A DNA stretch of 64,000 nucleotides from Grifola frondosa (taxonomy: Eukaryota; Basidiomycota; Agaricomycetes; Polyporales; Grifolaceae), in the NCBI GenBank assembly GCA_001683735.1, contig LUGG01000023.1, positions 310,001-374,000 of the forward strand. The letters are read 5' to 3'. Made by a program: the position numbers and the translations under genes. Below are positions 25,885-38,097 of this stretch, one piece after another (positions within the stretch are counted from its first letter, which is position 1; every line of letters starts with the position of its first letter). A model generated the notes under the pieces. It was not told where the DNA came from. It saw only the letters and a list, made by a program, of their open reading frames with translations, and did not search any database.

Positions 25885-27382
25885 ATGCCTGCTCCAAAAG
25901 TTTCTCTTGCGACTAGAAGCCATGTTGAGAGCATGGATGCTGGTCTTGTCTCAGTTGCAGGTACATCATCATTGTCATCATATTTTTGCAGTGAACTCAC
26001 GATGTTCTACTTTGCTTGGCAGGAGCCCGAGAAGTTATATCGTCTATATCGTCTCGGCGTTTTGTCACAAATTGATTCTAGGACACAATGATCTGGGGAT
26101 GACGGCTGTGAGGTGTTGTTCGACTTCTTGTGCTCCGATGATGGGCGCAAATACCAGATTGCGGAGATAAGCTTGAATTCCAATAGAATCGGCAACCGAG
26201 GGCTGCTTGCCATCAGCGCATACTTGCGGAACAACACGACCCTGAAAGAGTTGTTCCTACAGAATGTGAGTTGTGCCCTACACAACCTGAGCTTCTGACT
26301 GTTCGACACCAGAAGATTGCTCCTTCCCAGCTCACGTTTGACGTCCATACAGAATGCGTTTTTCGGCGATCCTGAAGTTACCGCTGCATTCACGCTCGCT
26401 CTCAACTCTTCATGTCTCGAAACGCTCTCTTTGACTACCAATCCGCAATTATCAGACACATTTATAGCTCACTTCCTACTCTCCTCGACTGTCCACACCT
26501 TCGTGAAGTCCATCTCTCCGTTTTAGGTCTCACTCATGCATCCTCAAAGCACATCATCGAATTCATCACATCTCCACGGTGCCGATTGCACATTCTTAAA
26601 GCAAACGGAAACACATTGCGTTTGCCGCTGTGCGCTCGATTGTCCGCGCTGTAGCGCGCCACTCATCTCCGGTTGGAGATGTATGCGACTGGGCTACTGG
26701 AGTCGAGCGATGTTTCCAGTGACGATGGCGACGGCAGGGATCCAATATTATCTGGCAAGATTGCGAGAAAGAGCTCAAAAGGGCGTTAGGCCGGAACGAT
26801 CACCTTAAACGCTTGACGGAGAAGGAAGCCTTGGATTATTGCGCTACTCAAGGGCAGTACTCCTTCGACCCAGAGGTCGCGATGCTACGCTGCCCGTCAT
26901 CCGCGCGTGCTCCGATTCTTGCTCTTGTATTCGGTCCTCCACAGAGAACATATTTTCTTCTATAGGAGCTCCCTATTCTCCCGAAGATGACAAGCCGTCC
27001 TCTCCTGCCTTCCCTTTCACTCGTCTTCCTACAGAGCTCCAATTACACATACTCTCTTTCCTCGCACCGATCCTCTCGTCCGCCCAGCGAATACGCATCT
27101 ACACTTACGCTTCGTCACCCTTCACTTTACCTTCACTTCTGCCATGCCTCCCCGGGAAAGGCTGCATCCCGGACCCTACAAGCTTACAGTTTGGATTCGG
27201 ATCTGTGGGAATGGGTATGATGATGCCCGGCGTGGAGGCGGTACAGTGTCTGCATGTGCGAATGGGAAATGTATGGGCGCAGGCAATAGCGTGCTCTGTC
27301 GGCGGGAGAAGAGCGCGCGAAATGGCTGGCGGCGGTGAGGTGCAACGCCTTTGAGCTCGAGGACGATGGGGACGGGATGTAA
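25885..27382 (+). CDS. Leucine-rich-repeat (RNI-like) protein with F-box-like segment; many frame breaks
   Basis: Start MPAPKVSLATRSHVESMDAG at 25885. The first intron is about 25961-26022. The LRRs read KLILGHNDLG, then DDGCEVLFDFL, ISLNSNRIGNRGLLAISAYL and RNNTTLKELFLQN. After an 83-nt intron (about 26270-26352) come NAFFGDPEVTAAFTLALNSS and LETLSLTTNPQLSDTFIAHF. Next are HLREVHLSVLGLTHASSKHI and RLHILKANGNTL. A charged helix follows (KELKRALGRNDHLKRLTEKE). An F-box-like stretch, FTRLPTELQLHILSFLAP, lies near 27005-27060. The end reads AKWLAAVRCNAFELEDDGDG at about 27382. At least six frame slips are needed, near 26070, 26096, 26480, 26680, 26850 and 27310. This is the most disrupted gene in the window after the MFS. 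It may be a young pseudogene or simply poor consensus. Role unknown; an SCF adaptor is possible. Confidence 0.7.
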
Positions 27383-27726
27383 GTTGTATCGGAGCGTCGT
27401 TTCGTTGATTCGTTCTGTACTTTTCGGATTGTCTATGTAGCACTTGATGTACTACTGTACGTTGGATTTTGTATACCACTCCACAGTCTACCAAAGTCTT
27501 TTCCGCCGCATTTTCCTGGCAACTCAGAGTGGCACAGTCATGACCGCGATGTCACGCGTCACGGTACGCGCTTGATTTCCAAGCGCGTTACGATTCCGAC
27601 GTTTACGTTTCTTATAGCGACGCCACCACCTGCTGCTTTGTGATTTTGGCCTTTCTCTTGGAGAGCTGCACACTGGAGCCACTGGGTCTGCTGCTCAACC
27701 TCTTGCCTGTGGCCTGTGCGGCCTAG
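27383..27726. promoter_or_regulatory. Promoter region of TFIIE-alpha
   Basis: 344 bases between the LRR gene and the TFIIE-alpha ATG. No coding sequence; a C/T-rich tract precedes the start. Confidence 0.35.
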
Positions 27727-29737
27727 ATGTCATCGCTGACCAAGGACGAGCAGGAGACGCTCCGTCTGCTAGTGCAGCATGTCTCGCGGGCATTCTACGA
27801 GCCAAAATACACCATCGTCATGGACCAGCTCGCCGCCATCCGGTGTAAGTGTTTGTCGCAGGTGCCGTGGGCTCCTACTAAATTTGCAGGGCCTGAATCG
27901 TTTGGATTGGTTTCGTGATCGTCCTCTTCGCTGTGTGGCTTCGAACGTGGCAGGCTCAAAGATGACGACTTGGCGGGGCGGGCGCTGCAGCTCAAGGAGC
28001 TGAACAAGATTATGGCAGTTTTGGAGGGCGATAGGCTGGTCCGCATGTATGTGCCGTTTCACATCGCTGTTTTCTTGTTGAAGTGGCCGGAGTTCGTTCA
28101 TGATGCAATGGAGTGGCTGCTGACAGTTTCGGCGGGTGTCTTTGCCTCATGGTTGAGCTGAGATACCCAAATATCATTTGGCCTCTCTGTGCTTCATTGC
28201 ATAGTGAGCGCGATGCTTGGGCCACGATGCAAGGAAAGCTACAATTGTGTATGTTGTGCACTGATCTTGTCATACAGCCACCGGCAGAACGAGCTCAAAG
28301 AAGGTGCACAGCGATCTGTTGGCCGACAGTATTTTTACATCGACTATCAGCACTTCTGCAACGTCGTCAAATGGCGCGTCGCTGAAATGCGCAATAAAAT
28401 TGATACCGGTTTGCGGAGAGTGAGCTCCCCTTATGTCTTTCTGTCGCGAATCGGACTTCACCATGATTCAGGAACTGGACACTAAGGGATATATCTGTCC
28501 ACAGTGTCACAAGTCGTTTTCTCCGCTTGAAGCCGACAAGCTCATTGACTTCGTCGCCGGCACGTTCAATTGCGACGTATGCCGCGCAGAGCTGGTGGAC
28601 AATGAGAATTCAGAGAATGTGATCGGTAGCAAAGATCGCATGCAGCGGTTCAATTGGCAGATGCGCTTCATCCGTGAGGGTCTGCGCAAGACTGAGGATA
28701 TGGTCCTCCCTGCGTACGCCGGTTTCATTTCTGTCGCTTGGTGGGCCGGCTGACCATGGCCGTGCAGATTCGATGTAGCCGTATGGATAAAGATGCACAT
28801 TATAGATGCTGAGCGCGCGAAAGCTGCTGCTCAAAATGGCGGTCTGAAGATCGCTGGATCTTCAGGGGATGGTAAGCAGGAGGACACGATTGGCGTGGTC
28901 CTGTCCGTGGACAAAGATGAGGAGACACGGCGTCGGAACGCGACAGGGAAGCGGCGGCGAAGCGCCAGCAGAACGTTTGCCCTCGTGGCACTTGAAGAGT
29001 ACGATTACGGGAGAGCTGACTGCGCTTGGTATACGAGAAAGCGCACGTGTGGAGGAGCTGCCGAATTCGACGGATGCGATATTGAGGGGGCAGCTGGGTG
29101 TCGTTGCATCGCATGAGACACTTGTGCATACCATTGAGGAGGACGTGAAGCCGGGCTGGTGCAAACGGAGGAATCGACTTGTAAGCGGCTGTCATTTTTG
29201 AACGATTCGTTTCTTTAATCTTTTGGTTTCCAGATTACGACCAGTACTATGCTACGCTCGCGGCGTCTGCAGCACCTTCAGCGCAACCCACACCGGGTAT
29301 GCCGGATATGGGAAGCGACTTTGGTGACGAAGAGGAGGACGTCAAACCGTCAATAGAGTATCTCAACTCGCTAACGAGTACAGGAAGAGGTCACGGTCAT
29401 CGGAAGACGTCGGAGGCTCTGGCACGCCAAAGATGCCACGAACGAATGGCTTCACGGACTCGTTCTCGATGGAGGTGCGGGATGAGGTGACAATCGTTAC
29501 AAATGAAGATGTTGGCGAGGCGGGACTTGTCGCGAATGGGGAGCCAGTAGATGACCCCATCGTATATGGTGCGACAAATATTTTCATCGTCTTCGATGTT
29601 TTGCTGATCATCGTTTCGTTGTGTTGACAGTGAATGGCGAGCCGATTCCGTTCTCGCAGGTGACCGAGGAACACCAGGAGTTGATGACGCCAGAGGAATA
29701 TACGGCGTACTTCGAGGTATTCTCTGCGCGCTCCTAA
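27727..29737 (+). CDS. TFA1: General transcription factor IIE subunit alpha
   Basis: TFIIE-alpha helps load and regulate TFIIH at RNA polymerase II promoters. Start MSSLTKDEQETLRLLVQHVS at 27727, with the winged-helix start RAFYEPKYTIVMDQLA. An intron of about 110 nt joins it to LKDDDLAGRALQLKELNKIM. A longer one (about 28047-28272) leads to HRQNELKEGAQRSVGRQYFY and WRVAEMRNKIDTGLRR. The zinc ribbon reads YICPQCHKSFSPLEADKL, then FNCDVCRAELVDNENSENVI. GSKDRMQRFNWQMRFIREGL follows. The Ala-rich and acidic C-terminal half holds LPSWHLKSTITGELTALGI and YRKRSRSSEDVGGSGTPKMP. It ends ELMTPEEYTAYFEVFSARS at 29737. Single-base slips are needed near 28935, 28976 and 29370. Gene identity is secure. 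Confidence 0.92.
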
Positions 29738-31049
29738 TGTCCGCGACAAAGCGAGGAGACCGGGTTGTATGTATCTGAGGGTGCATATGGACATTGTTTT
29801 CGACAATCTGCTTGGATGAAAGCGGAGCCATGTATCACATAGAAGACGTACTGTATGATCTGTAATAACTTGCAAATACATTTCATTAATCTTCAGCATC
29901 CTGTGAGCGTGTTTAAGCCTCGATCTCGATCATTGTGTATCGTAGAACTCTGGCACCAGTGGTTATATAGTCATTTGAGTGTACTTATATCTCGACTCAG
30001 CTTACCACTGCAAAAGATGCTACAATTCGACGTGTAGAACGGCAATACAAACATGCAGCTTCGGTGCGTTGAACGCTGATTGAGGCGGTGCACCAGTGAT
30101 TATGAATATGATTCATCATTGCGGTTTACTATTGCTGATATCTGATGCATCATCATATTGTCGCGGCGTGCTTGTCTCCGGAGACGCCACAGAATAGTAA
30201 GTTATTCTCGTCTCATCATGCTACCATCGAATCATCGATGTGGTTTACAGGTCAACCATACATCATATATCCTTCCAGGATCATCTCTGCGATGATGATG
30301 ATACTCATGATTGTTATAATAAAAAACCAATGCCTGTACGTGAGTTTGCAGCACATAAGGTGACGTCCCATAATCATGGGTTCTCTAGGTGACGCTGATG
30401 GTTTCGGCTGCATCGCATTTTCCCCTCATCAACTTAAGGCTATACACTTGACAGAAACTACTCTCTTTGACAACGGAAAAGCAGACGATCGTCCCGAGGA
30501 CATATCTTGCCGACCGACGAGCTCTTTGGACGACGATTGACATTACTGGGAATCTGGCGAATTCGGCACATGCTGCGCAACTTGACGCCATTTCTGCCGC
30601 AGATTCTCCAAACCGCATATAGCGACACCCGTTGCATCAGAGAAATCCGCGATACAAATAATTCATCATGATGGTGCCATCCCGATGTCGCTAGCCTATT
30701 CCCCTAACTTGGTCGCCGAATATGTGGGTGGGTGGCATGGAGGGTATTTCGGTGATCCCAACATCTTTGCGGTGCAAAACCTGGGTAGGTAAAGGACTGA
30801 GTGCACCCGGCCAGTGATCCGAATCCATGATGTACAGAGCGAGCGCTGGTTCGCTAGAGTCTTTGATCCATATAGGTGACACGACACAGGCAAAATGAGG
30901 CATTTGTATCAACGATCCCCCGCCGGCAGTGGCCCACGGCGACGGTGCATTTTCTCTGCTGCTAGTGAGTAGCGACGTGCTTGACCCATGGCCTGGCTGA
31001 CCAAGCTACATTTCGCCAGAGGGCATTCTGGCTGCCACGTAAGACACTC
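29738..31049. other. Intergenic region, 1.3 kb
   Basis: 3' flank of TFIIE-alpha, then AT-rich sequence with runs of ATCATCAT type (about 30150-30320). A 78-codon minus-strand frame (30385-30618) and others near 30700 lack motifs. The upstream end of the next gene, including its signal peptide, may lie in 30950-31049. Confidence 0.4.
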
Positions 31050-32006
31050 ATGACCAGCAATGGCAGAACACTCCAAACCATCGACGACCGCGATCCCGGC
31101 TGGCCTACTCAGGCTCCTGGTTCCTGGGCGGGAGCAAGTACAACACAACTCGACGACACATGGGACACAGACCGCCGACGCGTCTGTTCAGTTCTCCTTC
31201 AACGGTCAGCATATTGCTATCCAGCGCATAGAGCAACCTGTTCACGATCCTCCATTTCACAGGGACATTTGTCTCCGTGTTTGGCACGCTTGGGACGACG
31301 GAGAGTAGCGCGACATTCACTGTGGACGGAGGGCAGCCCGTCACCAAGACCACGCCAAAGCCCTCCACGCCGCAGTATGACTACCCGTTGTACTTCTCCC
31401 CCCAGTCGTATCCGGCGAGCACACGCTCACGATCACCGCGGCCAAAGACAGAGACATTCTCTGGTTTGACTATCTGCAGTACACTGGGGCGTCCGGGGAT
31501 TCTCGACCGCGATCCCCACGCTCGCAGTGCAACCTTCTGCGGCAAGCCCGCCACACGCGATGTCTGCCAGTGCCTCCGGGGATCGTCGTGGGCGCTGTTG
31601 GCGGGTCCTGTTCGTTCTGTTCGTGGCGCTCTTCCTGCGCCGGCGCAGCTCCCGGCGCGTGCGCCCGCGCCCGCGCACCACAGAGAAGGACGTCGATATC
31701 CTCTTGGAAGGTCCGTGTTCGCGATCCTCGCTTTCTGTATTTGTGGTCGCGCTGACATGTCTGGCGCAGACCTGCCGAAGCAGCCGGAACCGCTGCCGAC
31801 GCGCAACGCGCTACGCCAGTTCTCATTTAGGCGGCCCGCGCGCAGGCTGCCAGGGTCGACGCCCCCACGTCGAGCTCGACGAACACGTCGTCGGCGCCGA
31901 CGTCGTCACACAGTCTTCCGCGATGTTCACGTCCGTGATCTTGCTCAGTCCTGTGCTATCGTCTGTGTCGGAGGACGCGGAGGACGCAGCTGCGCAGGCC
32001 TGTTGA
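31050..32006 (+). CDS. Single-pass membrane protein with beta-type ectodomain (frame breaks, N-terminus uncertain)
   Basis: A common basidiomycete architecture: secreted beta-rich ectodomain, one helix, basic stop-transfer, variable tail. Readable parts are TIDDRDPG, YSGSWFLGGSKYNTT, and DASVQFSFNG joined over an intron (about 31206-31261) to TFVSVFGTLGTTESSATFTV. DGGQPVTKTTPKPSTPQYDY and GEHTLTITAAKDRDILWFDY with LQYTGAS follow. The membrane helix is read as VLFVLFVALFL, followed by RRRSSRRVRPRPRTT. The tail is Ser/Ala-rich and stops at DAEDAAAQAC (32006). Single-base slips occur near 31155, 31410 and 31500. A G-rich stretch near 31585 reads two ways. No signal peptide is placed with confidence. 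A wall-sensing or adhesion role is inference only. Confidence 0.6.
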
Positions 32007-33746
32007 GGCTTTTTTATTTGATATGGACTGATTGCAGATGAGATATAGTTTAATGTTTTATTGTCACTGAGGACTATGGATTGAAACTGTATCAAATGTT
32101 GGCATCACGTATACTTATAGTTCCCCGCTCGAAAGGGGACGGGAATGGTTCTTAATATATCATATCATAATATAGAGGAAATTCATTATATTATATGCGC
32201 AGCATTGGACACCACGACCACACTGTGACAAGAGGGTACGGACCACTAGTCCCACCGATGTAGTATGAATGGTGCCTTGGTGGATGCACAGACATTGCAG
32301 GCTTGAACATAGCAGCACATGTAAGTTTGCAAGCCGGACAGGGAATAGTCATGCGAGACGAACACGAGAGTTGACGCACATTTCTGGATGACCTGAAATG
32401 AGAGAATCAAGGTGAGAATGGGAGATCTGCTTATAAAAAACATGGTCTCCAGTAAGGATCTTCAACGTTCAACCTTCGAGCTCCCGGCGTAACGGATGCA
32501 ATATCGACGACCGACTACGAGCCGCAATTGATGACAAAAATCGTACACATAGCAACTCATAGCAAATGACCGAGCCTGACGCCTGAAGTTTGGAACAAGT
32601 GCCCATGTGATTGGCGAAGACGATCCGATATCGGCCTCAATTCATGAGCAGCAGATATCTGGCCCAAGCGGATCGTCGGCATCGATCCCTTGGCAATAAT
32701 GGAGGTGTCGTCAGGCATACGTAGCCGTTGGCTCACCCGAGTGTCTTTCTTCATGAGAAGCGAGAGTGAACGTTGCTCGAGTACAGTTAGGGCCATCGAG
32801 GATCAAAATTGGCGTGATAGTATCATGGATCCGCACCATGATAACATGTTCAACTTTGAGCCTCTTTGAGCACGGTGTCGAGTTCGTTGGGCGTAGGACG
32901 AAAAATACCAGACATGCGGACCGAGTGGGTCTGTCTCATTCATAATTCGTTTGTCCTTGTGACAGCTAGGGGTCCATTCTACGTCTAGACTGCTAGACCA
33001 CGTAAGTCTACATCAAAGGAAAACTGTGGCGGTTGATCGAGCTTAGGGGACTTTAGAAGATGGGGTTGTACGTATACCTCACCAGTTGTTGGCGATGATT
33101 ATGTCATCGCATAAGTAATCTGATGCACGTGTGGCGGTAAACCACTGCAGTTCGTCACGGTATGTATATAAGGCAGAGCATTAACGCTGCTACGGTTAGA
33201 CAGATGTGTCAGTATGCTCGAGATGCACCGAAAAGGAGTTCTTCTTAAAGGGCGAGAACCAAACGGAGAAACGTGGGCACGAGAGATAGAGATAAAGACG
33301 CAGAACATAGAAAGAGAGGGAGAGATTAGAGTGCGATCACCAAACTTGGAAGGAGTTCAGAATCGAAGGTACGTGACATCGTCACACGGCATGACTGGTC
33401 GCGTCACAACTGAGTAATGGAAAAATTTCAGATGGATATATTACAATCATGAAAAAAAGGTATGGTAAAGGACTTATTATGGAAATACAAACACCCCATA
33501 TGAATCAATGCGAAGTCATAAATTTGTGCAGTGCGCGCTGAGTATCTGCGAGAGTAGGTGTGACAGGTGTGACGCTGTCATGACTCACATCACGTGCCTG
33601 CGGGGTCTACCAGATTTGGACGGGGTCGATCTTTCTTGGACTTGAGACACTTTCTTGGACCATCGCATACAATCACCACTCAGCCTTCGTTTACTTATAA
33701 TCGCAGTATTCTATAGTATCTCTACTACTCCTTACCCCCCACCATC
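32007..33746. other. Intergenic region, 1.7 kb, upstream of TPS2
   Basis: The longest gene-free stretch. It holds a possible small secreted-type frame (32246-32443, minus), an unassigned 79-codon frame (32557-32796, minus) and a TATA box at 33165-33172. Two AGGGG pentamers (32968-32972, 33045-33049) resemble yeast stress-response elements. Their use here is unproven. Confidence 0.4.
33165..33417 (+). other. TATA box followed by a short open frame of doubtful coding value
   Basis: TATATAAG at 33165-33172 is followed 42 bases later by an ATG (33214) opening 67 codons, rich in Glu, Arg and Ile, with no recognised motif. It could be the 5' end of a small transcript, or an upstream start for TPS2 transcription. 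Confidence 0.2.
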
Positions 33747-36700
33747 ATGGATAGTTTCGCAGAGCCCCGCAAGGCCGTCGACGGCAACATCTCTCTCCCC
33801 GACGTTCGCGACCACGTACACAAGCTCGAACGCGACCTCCACGCAAAGGGTATACCTCTCTCTGGCCGTATCATCCATGTCTGCCACTACCTCCCCGTCA
33901 CTTCCTTCCTCACCGGCCTCCCGCGTGCGACAGAGGTAGACCTCCCCAGCCCGCCCGCTACGCCTCCCGCCAAGTCCACCTCCATCAACGGCGACTCCGT
34001 GAGCGTAGAGTCCTCCCCACGACGGCGCAATAGCGTCAGCATTGTCGATGATGACTCCCATACTCCCCACGGCGGTCCCAATCGCAGGCGCAATGGACGC
34101 TTTCTATCCGCTACGGTCACTCCGCCATGGTTAGCGGCATCAATTCACTCGCAGCCACCCATGAGCAGCTCTTCATCGGTTGGACGGGCGACATCGAGTC
34201 CGCCCCGCCCTGCCTACCTACCCTCATCTCCCCCGCGGCCTCGAGCTCCACCGCGGGGGAGCCTCCCGTTAACAAGGTGCCCCCTAGCGCCCTTAACGAC
34301 GAGGACCGCAAGGAGCTCGAGGAGATCCTTGCAGAGTACAAGTCGCGCGACGAGATCAGAGACGGCAAGAAGATCACCTACATTCCCGTCTGGCTCGACG
34401 ACAAGGACGCGCACGGCCACTACGATGGCTACTGCAAGCAGAGTGAGTCATTTCGTCTCCGTTTCGGTTTGCCGTCACTCGTGAATCCAATTCTCCATCG
34501 GACTTGCATATAACCTAATCCGCTCCCAACCGCCTATAAACCGCGTCGTTCCTCCCAATGCGTACCTCACTTTTCCCATTCTCTGTTATCTCTCGCCGCG
34601 TAACACTCTCCCTATCGTTCTTCCTTGATTCTGCCGTAACGGCGTGCTCTGCAACCAGAATCCCGCATCCATCACCCACGCTCATTTCCTTTTCGGACTG
34701 CAGTCGTGTATTGATCGCCCCGTCCCTCCTAATACGTCCATCTTCTTTCTCCTGTTCACACTCTGCGCCATGTCTGTTACTTTATCTTCGTATAATTCTC
34801 GGTCCGTCGGATCTCCGACGGACTTGCTGTTACCTCCCTTCCCTCGGACTGGGAACCTCGTTTCTATTCTGTTTCCTTCGAGATCGTCGCGTTGCATTTT
34901 CGGCACGCATTGTACATGTATTCCTTCGCATTTCGGGGTCTGCCGCGTTTCTGACCGTTGGCTAACACCGGGCACGCATTTCTATTTCTGTAGCACTCTG
35001 GCCACTCTTCCACTACCTCCTCTGGCAAGATGTCGCAACCGAGTACGCGTCTGCGGACTCACACTGGGCATCGTACACCGCGGTCAACGCTGCCTTTGCG
35101 CGACGCGTCGCTGAGGTCTACCGTCCAGGTATGCCATGATATGATACATGCCTTTCTTATACTAACTGAGCGCATATAGGCGATCTTATCTGGGTCCATG
35201 ACTACCACTTGCTACTCGTGCCCGGGCTCATCCGCCAGAGTCTCCCGGAGGCCGCGGTGGGCCTGTTTGTGCACACACCGTTTCCCAGCTCAGAGGTATT
35301 CAGGTGAGTGTCAGCTGATTAGTTTTTTGTGTGTATGGACGTGGATGTCCATCGTCGTCCGGTGTGGGCGTTTGGTCTCCGCGCGAGACCTTTGTATGAA
35401 GTGTCTCCATCTAGCTGTGCCGTGTTTGGCTTTTGCAGTTAGTTAGAGCAGTGACTCAGCTAACTTGACCGCCTGTACAGATGTCTGCCTCGCAGGAAGG
35501 AGATCCTCGACGGCATGCTCGGCGCGAACCTCGTTTGCTTCCAGGTATGTATCTCTCTAATTTAATGTCTTTTTTCCCACTCAAATCTCTCCTCAGACCT
35601 ACTCATACTCGCGACACTTTACATCGTCGTGCGTGCGGGTGTGCGGGTATGAGATCACCGCGCGGGGCGGGATTGATGTGCAAGGCCACGTCACAGCGAT
35701 CGCGTACTGTCCCGTGGGCGTCGATGCGGAGCGCGTCGCGAAGGACACGTAAGTCCCTGCTTTGTTATATGTGTACTTTGGCTGATTGTGTTCGCAGGCT
35801 ACGTCCTGGGATTCAACCGAAGCTGGAGGCTCTGCGGGTGCTGTACGAGGGCAAGAAGATCATCGTCGGGCGGGACAAGCTTGACGTGGTGAAGGGCGTT
35901 GTGCAGAAGCTGCGCGCGTTCGAGAAGCTGCTGATGGACTACCCGCAGTGGATCGGAAACGTGGTGCTTATCCAGGTGACGTCGCCGGCGATGTCGGACT
36001 CGCCGAAGCTGGAGCGGCAGGTGTCTGAGCTGGTCGCGCACATCAATGGGGAGTACGGCTCGCTTGACTTTATCCCCGTGCACCACTAGTACGTCTCTTG
36101 TGTGCTCGTCGACAGCGGTGCGTGCGGACGCTGACTTTTAAGCAGCCACCAGACGATCAAGAAGGACGAGTTCTATGCGCTGCTGAGCGTGGCGGACCTT
36201 GGGGTGATCACGCCTCTGCGAGACGGGATGAACACGACGTCGATGGAGTTCGTGATCTCGCAGGAGCGCACGAAGAAGAGCCCACTGGTGCTTTCTGAAT
36301 TCATGGGGATCTCGAGCAACATGACGGAGGCTCTGCAAATCAACCCGTGGAACCTCGGCGTACGTTCTCTTCCCGCCCAGTCCGCGGAGGCTAGACTGAT
36401 TGTATTGTTTGTTTGTGCGTGTGTTTTCCCGATTAGGAGGTGGCAGCGGCGATGCACCAGGGCTTGACCATGACGGAAGAAGAGAAGCTGCGACGTCATT
36501 CACAGCTATATAAGACGGTGACCACCCACACATCGCATACGTGGGCAGCAATGCTCGCGAAGATGCTCCTGCAGCAGCTCGGAAGTCAGAACATGGCGCG
36601 CCAGACGCCGTTCATCCCCAAGGGCAACCTCGAGCAGCAGTACCTCAAGGCGAAGAAGCGGCTGTTCCTCTTCGACTACGATGTACGCGTTGTCGTTACG

Positions 36701-37804
36701 TCTGTGGGTTGTGTGTAGCTTACGCTTTGCGTTCTCTCCAGGGCACACTCGCACCCATCGTGAAGATCCCGAGCATGGCTGTGCCGTCGGCGGACACACT
36801 AGAGGCGCTGGAACGCCTGACGAGGGACCCGAAGAATGTGGTGTACATCATCTCGGGGCGCGATGGCGAATTCCTTGAGCAGCATCTCGGGCACATCAAG
36901 AACCTGGGCATGTCTGCGGAACACGGCGGCTTCATCCGCGAGCCCGGCGCTGAGACGTGGTCGAACTTCACCGAGTCGCTCGACATGGACTGGATGGGCG
37001 AGGTGCTCGAGATCTTCAAGTACTACACAGAGGTGCGTGCCCGGTTTAGAGTAGTGGAATGTTGGATGGGCGCTGACGCTTGTCGGTAGCGCACGACCGG
37101 CAGCCATATCGAGGTGAAGAAGAGCTCGATTACATGGCATTACCGGGCGAGCGACCCAGAATGGGGGTGAGTCCAAGAGCACCTATGCACCGTGATCGTT
37201 GTTGACCGCCGGTGCAGTTTGTTCCAGTGCCATCAGTGCCAAGACCTACTGGAGAACAACCTCGCGCGCAAGCGCCCTATTGAAGGTGAGCCCACTACAT
37301 ATTTGGCAATCAGGATGTTCATAATCATAATCCCACGACACAGTCCTGGTCGGGAAGAAGAACCTCGAAGTGCGCCCGCTTGCCGTCAACAAGGTACGTC
37401 ATGCTTTCCCATCCACAGCTTTGCAACTAAAGTGTGTGCAGGGCGAGATCGTAAAGCGGATACTGTACTTCCACCCCGACGCAGAGTTCGTCTTCTGCGC
37501 GGGAGACGACAAGACCGACGAGGACATGTTCCGTGCCCTCCTGCTCTTCCCGGGCAACGCGACCACGGCCCGCATGGAGCCGCCGCTCTCCGTCACGCTC
37601 CTCGCGAACGACGCCGCCAAGAAACACGAGGCGGTCGACCTCGCGCTCACGCGGGAGGCGGTGTTCACCACCGCCGTCGGCCACAGCAGCAAGCGCACCC
37701 TCGCGGCCTGGCACGTCACCACACCCGAGGAGATCGTCGACCACATGCTCCACCTCGTGAATACATCCGACAACTTAGAAGCAGCAACGAAGAGCAGTCT
37801 ATGA
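33747..37804 (+). CDS. TPS2: Trehalose-6-phosphate phosphatase, TPS2 type (GT20-like plus HAD phosphatase)
   Basis: Removes phosphate from trehalose 6-phosphate in the second step of trehalose synthesis, within the TPS complex. Start MDSFAEPRKAVDGN at 33747. The GT20-like half has YGHSAMVSGINSLAATHEQL, YIPVWLDDKDAHGHYDGYCK, DLIWVHDYHLLLVPGLIRQS and GVITPLRDGMNTTSMEFVIS. The phosphatase half has the HAD nucleophile motif FDYDGTLAPIVKIPSMAVPS, then IISGRDGEFLEQHLGHIKNL and GDDKTDEDMFRALLLF. The end is LEAATKSSL. About ten introns fit cleanly. The first (33999-34087, 89 nt) restores the frame that otherwise seems to break. The second (34442-34992) is 551 nt, ten times the usual length. No frame break remains in roughly 2.7 kb of coding sequence. 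Having both halves and a full HAD motif separates it from TPS1. Confidence 0.95.
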
Positions 37805-38097
37805 TTCCACTGTATCAATATTCTTCAGGCTATGCGCGTCTCATCATATCACTGTGGCATATCAGCACGGACACTCACTATTACACTCACTACAGTTTTC
37901 TCTTTGCTACGATGTACCAGTTATTGATGATTCACACCGACGTAGCAACTTTCTGTATATTTCAGCCATCAGAACCCCATAGCGCGGGAAATAGACATCA
38001 TCTTTTATCATAGAGATCAAGAGCGCAGTGGGGATTTCACAAATACAGATACACAGCAGGCTAGAAAACTCGAGACCAGAAGGAAAGTAAACTGCAT

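Noticed and set aside
26270..26352. Apparent frame break in the LRR gene after LKELFLQN
   Set aside because: An 83-nt GT-AG intron ending at CATACAG restores the frame to NAFFGDPEV.
31381..31826. Minus-strand frames antisense to the membrane-protein gene
   Set aside because: Arg/Ala-rich shadows in GC-rich sequence; the plus strand carries the conserved ectodomain.
34000..34130. Apparent frameshift in TPS2 between HTPHGG and WTLSIRYGHSAM
   Set aside because: A GTGAGC...CGCAG intron at 33999-34087 (89 nt) joins the two frames exactly, so no indel is needed.
34558..34965. 135-codon frame inside the long TPS2 intron
   Set aside because: Pyrimidine-rich low-complexity translation with no motif; flanking exons join in frame without it.
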